Notes: generated by a model from the sequence alone, not told the origin. A stretch of 64,000 nucleotides of DNA from Incurvaria masculella (GCA_946894095.1 OX335641.1:13472501-13536500), one strand, 5' to 3'; shown: positions 1-11,779, counted from the first letter of the stretch. Program-made: numbers and translations.

Positions 1-164
1 GCTTGATAATGAGGACATTGTCTTTGTTTTGGTGCTTTGTGTTCTTTTATGGTGTTCTATGAGGGTGTGCCTACACAGGAGGTCGCGACGATGCGTGGAA
101 GGTCAAGCTCTGGCCGCTGTGTTGCGTGGGTTCTCGCACAAAATAAGGGTACACTGTGTTTCTT
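1..164. other. No recognisable feature
   Basis: Mixed-composition DNA. Two short overlapping open frames cross it, but neither resembles a known protein and one runs into the adjacent SINE. Confidence 0.5.
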
Positions 165-478
165 TTCGTGCATATCGTCAGAGGCGATTAAGGGATTCGT
201 CGTTCGAGATTCAGATTCCACGTACAGCTATAGGTCCCTTTCCTTGTGTACTAGGTGGTAGGGAAATTTCCGCAAGGTTTGGTAATCTCGCATTAAATCA
301 ACGATGGTCAAAGCTTCTATGAAAATTGTCCGTGTTTTCCATTTAGTCCAATATAGGTGTGTAATTAAAGGAAGGTACTGCCATGAAACCTAGTTCTCAT
401 GTGGTATGCTGACCAGTATCATGTCAGTAGCTGTCGTATTAGCCATCGATTGACATAGCCAGACATACATTAAAAATA
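165..478 (+). mobile_element. SINE copy (common body), diverged
   Basis: Matches the SINE body seen more than ten times in the window. Shared landmarks, in order, are a GTCGTAAGAGGCGA-like head, ACTAGGTGGTAGGG, AAAATTGTCCGTGTTTTCCAT, and an A-rich tail after a TCATGTCAGTAG-like stretch. Compared with the copies at 38168 and 57898 it carries many substitutions, so it is an old insertion. The family name is not known to me; the SINE assignment rests on tRNA-like heads in fuller copies. Confidence 0.7.
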
Positions 479-751
479 GTAAAACGGTCCTGAAATACAA
501 TCGAAATATAAGATTGTATTCTTCACGATTCGGCGAATGATTGAAAACTACTTTTTTTTGTAACTGGATATTTATTTATTATTTATTTTAGGAAAAACAA
601 ACAGAGTAACATAGAAAACTTAATATAAATGTTAATATATTGCTTAGAAAATATGTTATTCCAGCTTCGTATTTCACAAATTTAGCAAAAGTAGTAGGAC
701 GAAGCAGTATATGTTTTGTGTAGAACATAGAAACAAGATAAGAAAAACTTA

Positions 752-1090
752 CTTTGGATGGCTAAGACCAAACTGACCGTCAGATATTAGCATAACACAC
801 CACATGGGAACTAGGTGCCATGCCAGGTCGTTCCTTATATTGCTAACTGGATGGAAAACACGGTCGATTTTCATTGCCGCTTCGACCATCGTTCATTCAA
901 TGCGATGGTACCATCTCGGGCGGGATTCACCCTACCACCTTTAGTAAGGAAGGGGACCTGCAGTTTTACGTGGAATCCGAACCACTGCCAGCCTCAATGG
1001 TTGAAAATGGTTACCCATCCAGAACCGAACCGCGCTCAGACCCGGCTTATCGAATTGCAAGGCGTCGCACCACTGGGCTACCGAGGCTGA
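752..1090 (-). mobile_element. SINE copy with tRNA-like head (CCTCGGTAGCCC type), minus strand
   Basis: Read on the minus strand it begins near 1090 with AGCCTCGGTAGCCCAGTGG, which resembles a pol III A-box. It continues through GGTAGGGTGAATCCCGCC, GGTACCATCGCATTGAATG and a TTTTCCATCCAG motif, and ends near 752. The head and body order are the same as in the plus-strand copy at 57898. Open frames over it are shadows of the repeat. Confidence 0.75.
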
Positions 1091-2330
1091 CTGCCCGAGG
1101 CTTGTTTTGGGAGTAGCTTAGTACCTATGTCTTGTTAACCATTCTAGATCTTATCATATCTGCTATCACTTTATTTAGTTTGAATGATCTGTATTTTTAA
1201 GCATTGCTTTAAATGTTAATAAGAGTAAGTATTTGTGACTTATCGCTTATTCTGCCTTCATTATAGAGGTCGCTGTGTAAAGGTGTGTTATACAACTCAT
1301 ATGATTTATTGCACTATAAAGACAAGATAAGCACCATTAATGTAATATTTATCATCAATCCTACGTCATAATTAGCATGACCATAACATTATTTCGGACC
1401 TGCACGCATTAAACGTTTTCTTGTATTTCGCTGGAGATGGTAGATCACTTTTGGAGACACTTTTATCGCCTTGATCTCTACGAAGGCTGTAGGTAAACAT
1501 CACGTATCAATGCGTGAGGTTAACAACCTTTGGAGAGCTAAGACATTAAAGAGAACGAAACGAAATAGCGTATTCGCAAAAGAGAAAAATAAATTCAGGC
1601 AGCACAACAACGGCTCTGTGCACCCGAACTGTAGTAAAGCATTATTTAATTGTAGGTGTTGGTCAGAATCTCATACCGGAATCTTATTCGTACATTATTA
1701 CAGAGGTTCCTCTCAAACCATTGTACTCTTAATTTTCTGTAGGTGGCAGCATTTAAAGGGTTAATATGCTATAGTTTTTTTAGCTGTAAGAATAATAATG
1801 TATTTGTATTTTGACTTTTGTTTAGAGGTCACTGTAGTAGTTCATGATGAAAACTAAATCGTACAAATGTTTTACAATTTTTTCTTGTTGTCACTAGAGT
1901 AGTGCATCGCTTTAAGGTGGCCCAACCCGGCGGGCCTAACTCATTCGCGGGCACGGTACAAAACCGTGCTGTTGCGCTCTGGGACCTTCTCTGTTTCAAA
2001 GAATAAGACAGGTTCCTTGATGAGGAAGATGCAACATGTCCACAAAAAAGACAATGTGCATAGTGTATGATTTGGTAAGATTTACGAAAATTTTAATTTT
2101 AAAACTAGTCAAGAATCTAACAAAAAGCAAATAGATTATAAATCTTGATTAAATAAGCTATGTCTGATGACTAATCTTTTTAAGATTTTCTTACTTTATC
2201 ATTGCGTAATCAACCTCCAAAGTAATTGTATAAAACGCGCAAAAAATTCAAACTTTCGGACCTTATAATATAGAAACCAAACACAATTTTACAATGCCAA
2301 TGGTCAGCAGACATCTAGTTCGATCAAATA
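1091..2330. other. AT-rich DNA without a supported gene
   Basis: The longest frame (about 97 residues, 1471-1764) has no family resemblance that I can see and no ATG-supported coding character. A short hairpin, GGCACGGT / ACCGTGC, lies near 1951-1968. A TTAAGGTGGCCCA motif at about 1912 recurs in inverted orientation near 2416, which hints at an old fold-back or repeat fragment. Confidence 0.5.
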
Positions 2331-2874
2331 AAGCTATTTTGAGCAAAATTTTGGATCTCTGACAAGAAATATGGGCGTGATCTTCTTTCCCCTTTTGTAT
2401 GGGGAGATGAGTGGGATGGGCCACCTTAAGATCCTTGCTGCTTGCTGTGAAGCTGGGTTCGGGTCTCCTCTTTCCCTAAAATATGGTTGAGAGGGGCGAT
2501 GGCTGTGCCTAGCGTGATGCTCGTAAACGGGTGCTGTTTGTGGGGACTGGCTCGCTCCAATTGGCAACATGCTAGATAGCGGGCATGGTCTTTACTATTA
2601 AACTGATATTTGTCATGAACTGTTGCATACGACACGAATTGTTGATTCTCGTCAATTCATAATAATTTCGTGTTTTTACCTGTGATTCTAAATACGTTTG
2701 TAAACTTGGACTAAGTGGACGTTGAAAAAAAAATCAGAGGAGTTTCTTGCCAGTTATTCTTCGCTGGGATTGCCGAAATGATAAAAATTTATAAACCCGA
2801 GTGCAGTTTACTGTCTATGGATGATGAATATACAATAAACAATCAACGAATTGAAGGCAGGAAAACTACTATGT
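2331..2874. other. Unassigned region, no supported gene
   Basis: Two overlapping minus-strand frames (78 and 69 residues) cover 2334-2635. Neither shows a domain. Base composition is somewhat higher in G+C than the surroundings, as expected for a decayed repeat. Confidence 0.45.
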
Positions 2875-2945
2875 AGCAGTAAGGTACATTGTGTAACATG
2901 GCTGCTGCGTCGTCAGCTATCTTTACGTGCGCCTCACGCGCCTGT
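2875..2945 (+). mobile_element. Fragment of the end of the 65-bp-TIR element
   Basis: Contains GGCTGCTGCGTCGTCAGCTA followed by TTTACGTGCG, which is a diverged form of the inverted end of the element at 25423-26080. No partner end is visible nearby, so this is a truncated or decayed copy. Confidence 0.6.
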
Positions 2946-3539
2946 CTATATTCGAGTGAATATACGATCATCATCCAGAACACGAGCGACGTGTAGCGAG
3001 TCGACTTAAAATCGGACATGTTTGATACGTTATACCACAAAATATGTTGTGGTTGTGCTTAGTACGTGCAAAATACACTTAACCTACTCTTATGTTATCT
3101 GTCCATCGGTAATCTGGTTGAGTCTGGGTCTAAAAGCATGGCCGAGTGACCACACTTCACGATAGTGCCGGCATGCACAAGCAAATTCTACTCTGTAGAT
3201 AAGCCACTCTTCCATATTGAATGCTAGGTATACTTGTAACGTTATGTGTAGGTACTTCAACTTAGACCAATATAGTTCAGTTTAGTTCCATCTACATGTA
3301 TACGATGTAACAGCAATAACTTTGAGATGATTATTTAATCAATCAGGTGCATGTAATTTAGATGTATTTTGCGCCACAACATTTTATCTTAGTTTTCGCT
3401 GCCAACTTCATATTTATCATAATCATATATTATGAAATGCATGGAGGTGAAGAATGTGATGAAATGATGTATTTGTATTTGAAATGTGAAGAAATGTGGT
3501 ACTGCTTATTTTTATCTGGAAAAATATATATGTAACCTA
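2946..3539. other. AT-rich DNA without a supported gene
   Basis: No coding or repeat assignment apart from a 15-base match to the P-like inverted end at 3440-3454, listed separately. Confidence 0.5.
3440..3454 (+). repeat. Isolated match to the P-like terminal inverted repeat
   Basis: CATGGAGGTGAAGAA is identical to the first 15 bases of the element at 26392. The match breaks off immediately after. It may be a solo remnant of a transposon end, or chance. Confidence 0.3.
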
Positions 3540-3830
3540 TTATTTGAAGGGCGGATTGGCCCTTTCGATGAAGGCCGAAAGGACCTTAACCTAAATCTGG
3601 CCAGAAGAGGAATATGGAGAGGTCTCACAATCCTCGGCGTTCCGGGGTGCTGGATTCGGTTGGAGGCGCTCTCATGCGCGTCGCCGACACTTCGCTTGGC
3701 TCCACGACACTCACGCCTACTTAGCTGGAATGCTGAGGTGAGCTGCTACGAAACGTGGGCCTTATGTTTACCAACACACCCAAGCACTCACAACAAAAGT
3801 AGGCTTTGAAAAAGGCACACTACATAACCC
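3540..3830. other. G+C-richer block, unidentified
   Basis: An open frame of about 107 residues starts at 3486 and runs through this block. The protein has no recognisable motif. The block holds a local hairpin (GGCCCTTTCG / CGAAAGGACC). It could be a decayed retroelement piece; I cannot assign it. Confidence 0.3.
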
Positions 3831-5277
3831 ACCAGCTTATCTTGCTGGCAGAAGGCCACTCAATTTCCACAACACCCAATATTTACATATCTAGATTATT
3901 TACAGCACAACAAGCAATTATCTCTTATGTCTATTTTCTCTAGCACATGTCTAGGCGGAAACGTACCATGTGTATTATTACAACTTTATTTCCTGGAGAT
4001 TTGGTGATGTGAAAAGCAAGGACCTTTATCCCTACAGCCTAAACTATACACCTCTCATATCTAAGATATATTCGATGTTGAAAAAAAATATATGTTTATT
4101 CGAACGTTTTAATAAATAATCAGAACTTTCCAAATTTGTATGAAAAAGAATAAGCTACTATTTGTTTAATTATATATAAATAAAAATACGGTTAAATTAA
4201 ACTGTTTATTCTTAATGTTTTTTCAGAAATATTGCTGTTTGCGTTATTACATAAGTATATCAAATACAAAACATCACGCGATTTCCCCGGAGAAGTAGAC
4301 ATAGATGATAGAACGAAATACCATACGATAATAGCATACTCCTTTCGCTTCTTTAACAGGCATGCATCTCTTCATACATGCTCTTCGATTATGTGACATG
4401 ACCAATCTTGTCATGGTAATTTTTTCCCGGTCGTTCGGGTATGCCAGTTCCACAGTTATATTTTATGTATGTAAATAAACATTAAAACTATAAACAACCA
4501 TTACTCGTAACTTAAGGCATTTTATCTGCTATCTTAAACGGAATCAAATGGTTTGTTTTTCCTCCCGTAAATCCACGGATCACCAAGGTCATGTGTTTTG
4601 CGCATACGTCATACTAAATGATTTGGCTTTATGGTTTTGGTGTTCATGTTTTTTTACATAACACTTGGATCATACCGATTTTGGTGTAACAACAATCAGT
4701 TTATTATAAACAACAACCTTGGACACATCTATTTAGATTTGCCTCCGAGATAGGGCCGCGCAATATTCTGAACTGTATTGGTGTGTCGCACAGTAGCTGT
4801 TATAAATTCGGCTATTTTTAGTCAGTGAACAACATTTTAAATACATTTTCAATAATGTTGTACTATCACTATTTAAAAATTACGCGAGACATAACTAACT
4901 AACGAGTAGTTGACTAGTCCTAGCGCTTTAATTGCCTTGTCGACTTTATCATTTAATAATGCAGTGGCTCCGAATAAATAGTTTTTTTATTATTTAAAAT
5001 CACGTTGTTCATGGTGAAAATACTTTGATTTAATCTAATATGCAGGAATACAAAAACGGACATCTAAGATAGAATGACGGCTGAGGCCAAGTTACAGGCT
5101 TTGTGACAGTGGTGAGTAGTTTATAGTATTGTATAGTTGATAGTCCGTGCTACCCCTGCAGTCCGGTAATATTCAGTTGGCCTTTTCGACCGAAAGGTTA
5201 GGCGTTATGTGAGAGTGCATTTTTGGAAATTAGTTCAACGCGTTTCAGTTTTAACCTCGGAAGTGCCGACAGCAGGC
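3831..5277. other. AT-rich DNA; holds one copy of an unnamed repeat (4270-4415)
   Basis: No supported gene. The stretch 4270-4415 resembles 11780-11910 over the pattern CCCGGAG, AAGTAGACA/AAGACAGA, ATGATAG, GCATACTCCTT and TTCGATTATG. These are two diverged copies of a repeat family that I do not recognise. Confidence 0.5.
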
Positions 5278-5484
5278 CTATTCCTGGCATTCAGTCATCA
5301 GAAATCAGGAATCCTGAGTCTATAAAACAGCTTTTATAGCGATTTCAAAGCGAGTTTTGCTACGGAAAAATTTGATTGATTAAAAAACCATGCTAGGGAA
5401 TATTTTTGTCAAAAAAATCGCTTTGAAAACCGCTACAAAAGCGGGTTTCTAGACTCAGGATTGATTACTGAATGCCAGGAATAG
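5278..5484. mobile_element. Fold-back (palindromic) MITE, copy 1
   Basis: The sequence begins CTATTCCTGGCATTCAGT and ends with the reverse complement, ACTGAATGCCAGGAATAG. The inner arms also pair (CAGGAATCCTGAGTCTA against TAGACTCAGGATTG, and AAAGCG against CGCTTT). Length is 207 bp. A second copy with the same plan lies at 54954-55159. It has no coding capacity. Confidence 0.85.
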
Positions 5485-7069
5485 ACCTACAACTTAGGGG
5501 TGAGTGTTGTGTGGACGCCGGTAGCAGCTAGCAGACGCTTGCCAGAGGAGCGTTGATTCACGCGAAACCCTCAACCCGGTATCAGATGGTAGGGTTTCGT
5601 CCGACGTGTTGACGTCAACTGGCACCTCTCATCGGTCGGAGAGTACAACGCTAGATAGTTTTCAACGTTCATTTAATTTAAGTTAGCAACTTTTTGGATG
5701 TCTAAACATACCGCTAGATATTAAATTGAAATTTTGTTTTATGTGTACACTTGTCTAATACTTAAATGGTGTGAATACGGAATAAATAGATAAGTGAATG
5801 CACATTATATATAAGTCGGGCAAGGCAGATAGAGGTGAGCAACCTGGGCACCGACCACATGGTCTCTGATACAATAAATCATGGCCATACCGCTCGGTAT
5901 AAATAGTTAACCAATATCACAATTAGGTACCGCCTTAAATAAACGGTATGAATAGTCCTACAACATCAAATTCGCATAAGATTGGTCCATGAAAGCAAAA
6001 TACTAACAAGCTAACATAGCTCAAAACGTATTTAGCTCAACGATTTGTTTGGAGATTGGATCTGTGCCTAGACAAGTGACGCATTCGTACGGTTTCAGTA
6101 GCAATCAAGTGGCTAACATCGCCTTAGAGATGTAGTAGTTTTCCAATGTTTTCGTATCAGCTGAACCTATAAACCACCTCTTCGCGGTAGCGGTTAAAGT
6201 GTCGCATGGCCACAAGAACAAGGTTCAGTACTTAACTGTATAATAATATCAGATCTTTACCTATGAAATTGGAGATTTGTATGAACATTGTAAAACACAA
6301 ATATTTAGGTTTTTTTATTTTAGCTAATCTAAGTACTGGTCCAAATTATCTATACAATTTTGCCCTTTTGCATTTTGCAATTTGTTTATCCTTTTACTGT
6401 AGAAGTAGAAGGACGGGAGGCGATGAAGTCAGCGAAAGCGTTTTGTACTGCCTCTACGGTGTTGAAAAAAAATCGAAATTTTGAAAAAAGTAGAAATCTG
6501 TTGGAGCAAAGTCCGGTGAGTACAGTGGGTGATAGAGTTTCCTGCTGTAACTCTTGCAGCTTTGCGATGATCTGCGAGCTTCTCCATCATTGTTTGCAAG
6601 ACATCAGCCGTCAGTGTTATGCCATTTCGTAAGAAGCTGTGATGTACAAGTGCGGTACTTGTCCACCACAGTCATCATCATCTTCCCATGAGTTTTTTTT
6701 AGTGCACTGTTCAATCTGTTCAATCTAAAAACAGATTACTAAATTTGAAATAAAAATGACATGGCTTTCGAAAAAAAAAATTTGAATTTCGAATTGCGCA
6801 CCAATCCAGATAATTAAATTCAAAAATGCTATTTATAAAATCTCCAGTTTCATAGTTAAAAACGTATTATTTTCTGTTTCTCTATAAATAGCGGCAACTG
6901 CTAAAGCCATGATTTGAAACTATTTAATTAAAACGTGGAAAAAACAAAAAAACTTGAGCTAGTTGTAATACAATTTAAAATGGATATTCTAAGGGGTTAC
7001 TAGATTTTTTTATAAAAAAACATTTCCATGCAGTTCACAGCGGCTCGTAGCTGACGGCGTACGGCATCG
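5485..7069. other. AT-rich DNA without a supported gene
   Basis: Short frames at 6263-6484 and 6360-6632 have no recognisable protein content. A direct duplication GTTCAATCT GTTCAATCT sits near 6710. Confidence 0.45.
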
Positions 7070-7160
7070 CCTCGAATCCGAGAGCTTCGTGGGTTTTATA
7101 AATTTGGCGGAATGGATCTTGGCTAACGGCTGCGCAAAAACAAAATTATATCGGATTTAC
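7070..7160 (-). mobile_element. Fragment of a second SINE family
   Basis: Contains GGATCTTGGCTAACGGCTGC and ACAAAATTATATCGGATTT. The same motifs occur in the minus-strand SINE at 54680-54903, so it is a short piece of the same family. Confidence 0.5.
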
Positions 7161-7299
7161 ATTATGATAGATGCATGTATTGGCGACTACTTTCAAAGTA
7201 TGCGATTGATACTTATAATTTTATTGCAAAGGAAACAAAAGTCATTAACTCTTTAACTTTAGTTTTTACCATTCGAAATTAAATACTGCTCGGTACGTT

Positions 7300-7784
7300 T
7301 CGCGCACACAAACGGAGCCAAAGCTATTTCCATCTGAATGCAATCAGGCGCCTTTGACAGCTAACGTGTGCACGCTTCACAAACATTGCGATTCCGTTTC
7401 GTCACGGGAGAGCGTATGGGGATTTCTCAGAGCCGGTACCACGCAACTCGGTCGCGTTCCTAACGATCGACCGCTGCGAAGGCTGTATGGCAGCAGAGGT
7501 TACCAGCGTGCGTCCCACCGCCGCCGTGCCTCCTTTGCCTCCGACGCCTCCATCTTCGGATCTCCGGCTCAGTGTGCGATCGACCGCCGTCTGGACCGCG
7601 CGCGTTTCGCGCCGGAAAATCTCGTGTTCTCGCACGGAAAACTTGCGCCGAAAACGAGTTGTGTCGCCGCGAGTGAGGTCCGGGCGCGCGGCCGCGGTGC
7701 GATCTCGGGGTGTTTAGTATTCGCATGTTTTATTCAAAAAAGCCAGTTTGTGTATGAATTGTTAGTGTGGCGAGCGGCTCGAGT
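7300..7784 (+). promoter_or_regulatory. CpG-rich patch; candidate promoter and first exon ending in a splice donor
   Basis: About 480 bp that are strikingly rich in CpG and G+C within AT-rich DNA. An open frame without an internal ATG start crosses it (7354-7881). A second frame starts with ATG at 7487 and encodes 76 mostly Pro/Ala/Ser/Arg residues that stop at 7717. On the plus strand the patch ends at CGAGTC followed by GTAAGTAT (GT at about 7784), a near-consensus splice donor. I recognise no protein, so the likeliest reading is a 5' untranslated exon of a plus-strand gene. A decayed G+C-rich repeat is the alternative. Confidence 0.4.
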
Positions 7785-8810
7785 CGTAAGTATGAGCTCC
7801 CTCGGCGGTGACGTGTCTCGATGGATCAGCTGTGTCAATACTTGTGCGATTTTTGATCAGATTCAGATAGATTTTCAGTGACCGACTGAAAACAAGCGGT
7901 ATTTCTTGTAGGTACAGTTTCTTTACGATGAATATTATTGCAATCGTAGAGAATTCTATGGAGCAAAAATATCTGAAAAACAGCGATAAGGCGACATGTG
8001 TTTTAAGAATCTCGCGATTATAAAATGCATTTCTTGTTAATAATCATATATGCGCACGTTCGAACAATAGAACAAAAGTAATTCCTTTTTCTTGAGTGGT
8101 TCGAACACACTAGTGGTTTATATAATGTTTCATTTGCATGCGTCAACGAAATTAAAAAGTAAGATTTTTAGTGAACGTCTCCGTTTTAACAAAGAACTTG
8201 TTCCTTGTTAACTGTGATCGAGGGACAAGCTGAAAACATATGTGAAATACAACTCAATGAAGTAATTCTTATGTAACATTCGAACAAGAGACCTTCGAAA
8301 TTCGTAAACATTTTAGTACATGAATGCAACATTTTCGACTTCACATTTCTGCTTACGTTCACGGTAATCACGCTCGCGCTATAAATACTCTTAATTTAAA
8401 TTTAATGTACCCAACGGAAGCGATCGCTGCATAATAAGTTATTCACGAATCAATAAGTAGACGTTCATATGAATGACCAGAGGATTATGACTAAGATAAC
8501 CTTTGGCGGACATGTTCACTCAGTTATCTCACTACTAACTCAATAGATTTAATTAATTAATTGTATTTGAAGCTTATAGCTGTTACCGTTAATAACTGAT
8601 ATCAGCTAGTCATATGATGTTTGCACGATTTAAATCATTAATATAGATTTTCAATGACAGTAGTTATTTAAGTTGCTAATAATAGGGTGATTCTCAGCGC
8701 TCCCAGAATTATGTCTGTTGCGGTGTCATCTCAATACTGAAGCAAATGATTATTTACTTCTATTGTTTTATTATATTTTTATATTATCTGCTTGTCAGCC
8801 CGCAGGCACG
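7785..8810. other. AT-rich DNA without a supported gene
   Basis: If the patch before it is a first exon, this would be the start of its intron. No other element is recognised. Confidence 0.5.
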
Positions 8811-9217
8811 CAGCTCGTAGCCTAGTGGCGCGGGGACTTGCCTAGCATACCAGATGTCTGGGTTAAAATTCTCGCATGCACGACTTCCTTTCTCATTCTG
8901 AGTTGGATAAGTGTATTTCGTCACGAACGCGAGCTGCTCCATGGTTCGGAATCCATGTAAAACTGTAGGTATCCTTCCCCTATTAGGTGGTAGGGTTTAA
9001 GCCCGCCCGGGTTGGTACCATCGCATTAGATGAAAATATGGTCGAAGCGGCAATGAAAAATTGTCCGTATTTTCCATCCAGTCCACCTTTGCTCCTTGCT
9101 CCTCGAGGGAAGGTCCTGGCATGGCACCTAATTCCTTCAGGAATGAAGTGTATTGGGCTAATATCATAACGGTAGTTGTGTGGTATTAGCTTTCCGTGTC
9201 AGGTTGCATAAAAAAAG
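8811..9217 (+). mobile_element. SINE copy with tRNA-like head (CTCGTAGCCTAGTGG type)
   Basis: The head CTCGTAGCCTAGTGG resembles a pol III A-box, and GGGTTAAAATTC lies at a B-box position about 50 bases on. The common body follows (GGTGGTAGGGTTTAAGCCC, GGTTGGTACCATCGCATT, TTTTCCATCCAGTCC), with TTGCATAAAAAA at the end. Close relative of the copy at 38168. Confidence 0.8.
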
Positions 9218-9765
9218 GTATTTTCCAGCAATACCTGGTTCGCCCCGGACTGTTTCGGCCGCATGCGCAGGATCGCGTTTTACGTTAAAACTGTGTTTAC
9301 GGCATTAAATCGTTGAAGAGTAGCATGAATTGTCTTGTTATTTATGTAGTCAAAGAGTACAGCTTAATATTGAACCAGGTTTCAATTCAATTAATGTATT
9401 TTGTTACACTAATCGGTCAGCTAAAGTTAAATTCGTTAAAAATTGTTAAAAATGAAAAAACAATAAAAACCACAACAATAAAACCTATATTAACTATATC
9501 AGAGCGATGGTACCATAAACAATAAAATAAACCGTCTTGTTCACGAAATAAAATGCTTTTTTATTGAGTGAACCTTAACTTCCAACCCTCTGGCAAAAGT
9601 ACTACATCGGCTATTCAATAACGTATAGAAAAAAGTGATTATTTCATTCCGTGGCCGACTACTCCGAACTGGCCTATATTCATTCTTCTTCTTCAGCCTT
9701 TTGCTGTCCACTGCTGGACGTAGCCTCCCCCAGACTTCGCCAAGTTGTGCGGTCTCCTGTTTTTT
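9218..9765. other. AT-rich DNA with a short repeat fragment at 9690-9745
   Basis: TTCTTCTTCAGCC and CTGTCCACTGCTGGACGTAG followed by GCCTCCCCCAGAC resemble a motif I associate with lepidopteran retroelement tails. This is from memory and I cannot name the family. No gene is supported. Confidence 0.4.
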
Positions 9766-10651
9766 AACCGACTTAAAAAAGGAGGAGGTTCTCAAATCGT
9801 TTGTATGTTTTTTTTTATGTTTGTTACCTCATAACTTTTGCCTGGGTGAACCGATTTTGATGATTATTTTTTAAATGAAAGCTAGTGCTTCCCAATTGGT
9901 CCCATTTTAATTAGGTTAAGTTCTGACTATGATATCCATGAGAAAATCATAGAAGTCTTAAATTTGTAATGTTTTCGTCCATTTGCGCGACAAATGGACG
10001 AATAACTCAATATAACGCCAACCGATTTTGTTGATTCTTTTTTTATTGGAAAGGACGTGTACAAATTAGTTAGTGTACTTCAGATTCATTAAAAATAAAC
10101 AAATAAAAAAAAATTAACAAAAAAAGAACCGACTTCAAAGAAAAAGCACTAAAACCGGCCAAGTGCGAGTCGGACTCGCACACGAAGGGTTCCGTACTAT
10201 CGTAAAAATATGTATACAAAAAAATCACGTTGTTTGTATGGGGACCCCCTTTAATTTTAATTATTTCTTCATCTTACCTATGTGTTGTTATAGCGGCAAA
10301 ATAAATACACACTCTGTGAAAATTTCAGCTGTCTATCTGTTACGGTTACTGAGATACAGCCCTGTGATAGACGGACAGACGGACGGACGGACGGACGGAC
10401 AGCGGAGGCTTAGTAATAGGGTTCCGTTTTCACCTTTTGGGTACGGAAACCTAAAAAAGGAAAAAATTATTGCCATTTTTGTAGTTACGATTATTGTTAT
10501 TTTTTGAGTCGGTGTCAGCCAAGGTAGCCAAGGTTTTCTTGATTGGCGCAGCGCGTGTCCGGCTAACGCCGACTCAAAAAATAACAATAATCGTAACTAC
10601 AAAAATGTCAATATTTTTTTACTTTTTAGTGCTTTTTCTTTGAAGTCGGTT
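9766..10651 (+). mobile_element. Composite AACCGACTT element with palindromic half, copy 1 (interrupted)
   Basis: It starts AACCGACTT at 9766 and ends AAGTCGGTT at 10651. The left half (to about 10126) contains GGGTGAACCGATTTTGATGA and AACGCCAACCGATTTTG. The right half begins AACCGACTTCAAAG at 10127 and is a palindrome whose arms include GTAGTTACGATTATTGTTAT and its complement. The copy at 46004-46552 has the same two halves in the opposite orientation, so the two halves probably form one mobile unit of about 570 bp. An (ACGG)n element is inserted at 10154-10457. No transposase frame is present. Confidence 0.75.
10154..10457 (+). mobile_element. (ACGG)n-bearing short interspersed element, copy 1, nested
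   Basis: Begins ACCGGCCAAGTGCGAGTCGG, has GGGTTCCGTAC near the start, GATACAGCCCTGTGA, then a (GACG)n run (about 10373-10400), AGCGGAGGCTTAGTAATAGG, and ends at GGGTACGGAAACCTAAAAAA. GGGTTCCGTAC and GTACGGAAACC are inverse complements, so a transcript could close into a loop. It interrupts the palindromic half of the element around it. Frames in it encode Thr-Asp-Gly repeats and are artefacts. Confidence 0.85.
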
Positions 10652-11480
10652 ATTTTTTTTGGTAATTTTTTTTTTTTGCCGCTTGTCACCTGCTGTCTGA
10701 CGTATATCGTCTGACCAAACGTGCTGGCGGTTTGCCGACGCTTCTTTTCGATATCCAATGCGACCGTGTAATTTCTAAGGTGATTTACTGGAGCCCCGAC
10801 CGCCATTATAACAGATATTTTTACATTCGAAATTGAATAATTACCAGTCGATTGAAGTCGATACTTTTCGGGAATGTCGTTTAAGCTTAGTGAACATAAC
10901 TAGTCTTGCAAATATTGTTTCGTTACATCACTCAGGGCCCAAAACTTCCTGTGAAACGAATTCTTAAAAATACCTTCACCCTTTGAGTCGGACATTGCAA
11001 CTTCCGGGGCGCATTTATTTTGTGTTTTTTTATGAAAAAAAAAAAAACTGGAGAATATCATAAATTACACCAACCGGTTGTTAATAACCATTATAAGACC
11101 GGTTTCTGTGTCATATTGGAGCTCACGCATGCCCAATGGCTGGCAACGGCCTTCCACTACTTTGTAGGCTACTCCAAATAAGACTTTTCGCTCCTGGCCG
11201 GGCCTGTAATCGATTAGGTGATGGAGTCCTGAGGGTTACCATGGTAAACTACACAGGCAAGTGAGTGATTAAATCTGACGGTGAGTTGCAAGTAGACAAT
11301 TCGATTCTGCGATTCCTGTCGTTAACTTCCTGTTAGCGAAAGGTGTGAAAAACACAATTTCATTTTTGGATGCCGACTTGATTCTGATGAGTTGGTAAGG
11401 GTCGAGTTGTGTTATGTGGGTTGGGTTGCGGCAAATAATAAGTAATAATACGTGGCTGCACGTAAGCATAATGCAATTTG
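10652..11480. other. AT-rich DNA without a supported gene
   Basis: Includes A- and T-rich runs and no recognised element. Confidence 0.45.
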
Positions 11481-11735
11481 GCCCATAGCATTTCTTCCCG
11501 TGCGCGTCGTTTCTTAAAGATGCAACTAAGAGATTAGCCGTTCCAGATTCGGATTCTACGTAAAACTGTAGTGGACTTACTAGGTAGTAGGGTTAATCTC
11601 ACCGGGATTGATACCATCGTATTGAATAAACAATGTTTGAAGCGGCAAGGAAAATTGTCCGTTTTTTCTATCCAGTTTCATGTAGCTATTCTGCATAACA
11701 CCCAGCTATGTGATTGGCTAGTTATGACAGTAGGC
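11481..11735 (+). mobile_element. SINE copy, diverged and 3' truncated
   Basis: Contains GCATTTCTTCCCGTGCGCGTCG, GATTCGGATTCTACGTAAAA, ACTAGGTAGTAGGGTTAATC and AAAATTGTCCG in the family order. The 3' third decays after about 11735. Confidence 0.65.
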
Positions 11736-11779
11736 GCGGTATAGCTATTGATGCCGAGTTAAAATGTTTAGTTCAACAT

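Noticed and set aside
1471..1764. 97-residue frame
   Set aside because: No domain and no supporting context or ATG-initiated full-length frame; typical of random open frames.
7354..7881. 175-residue frame as a coding gene
   Set aside because: It has no ATG at its start, no domain, and crosses a better-supported splice donor at 7784; CpG-rich DNA gives long frames by chance.
10163..10507. Open frame of 114 residues with Thr-Asp-Gly-Arg repeats (also at 21661, 21885, 27551, 29970)
   Set aside because: The repeats are translations of the (ACGG)n tract inside a dispersed element; not a gene.
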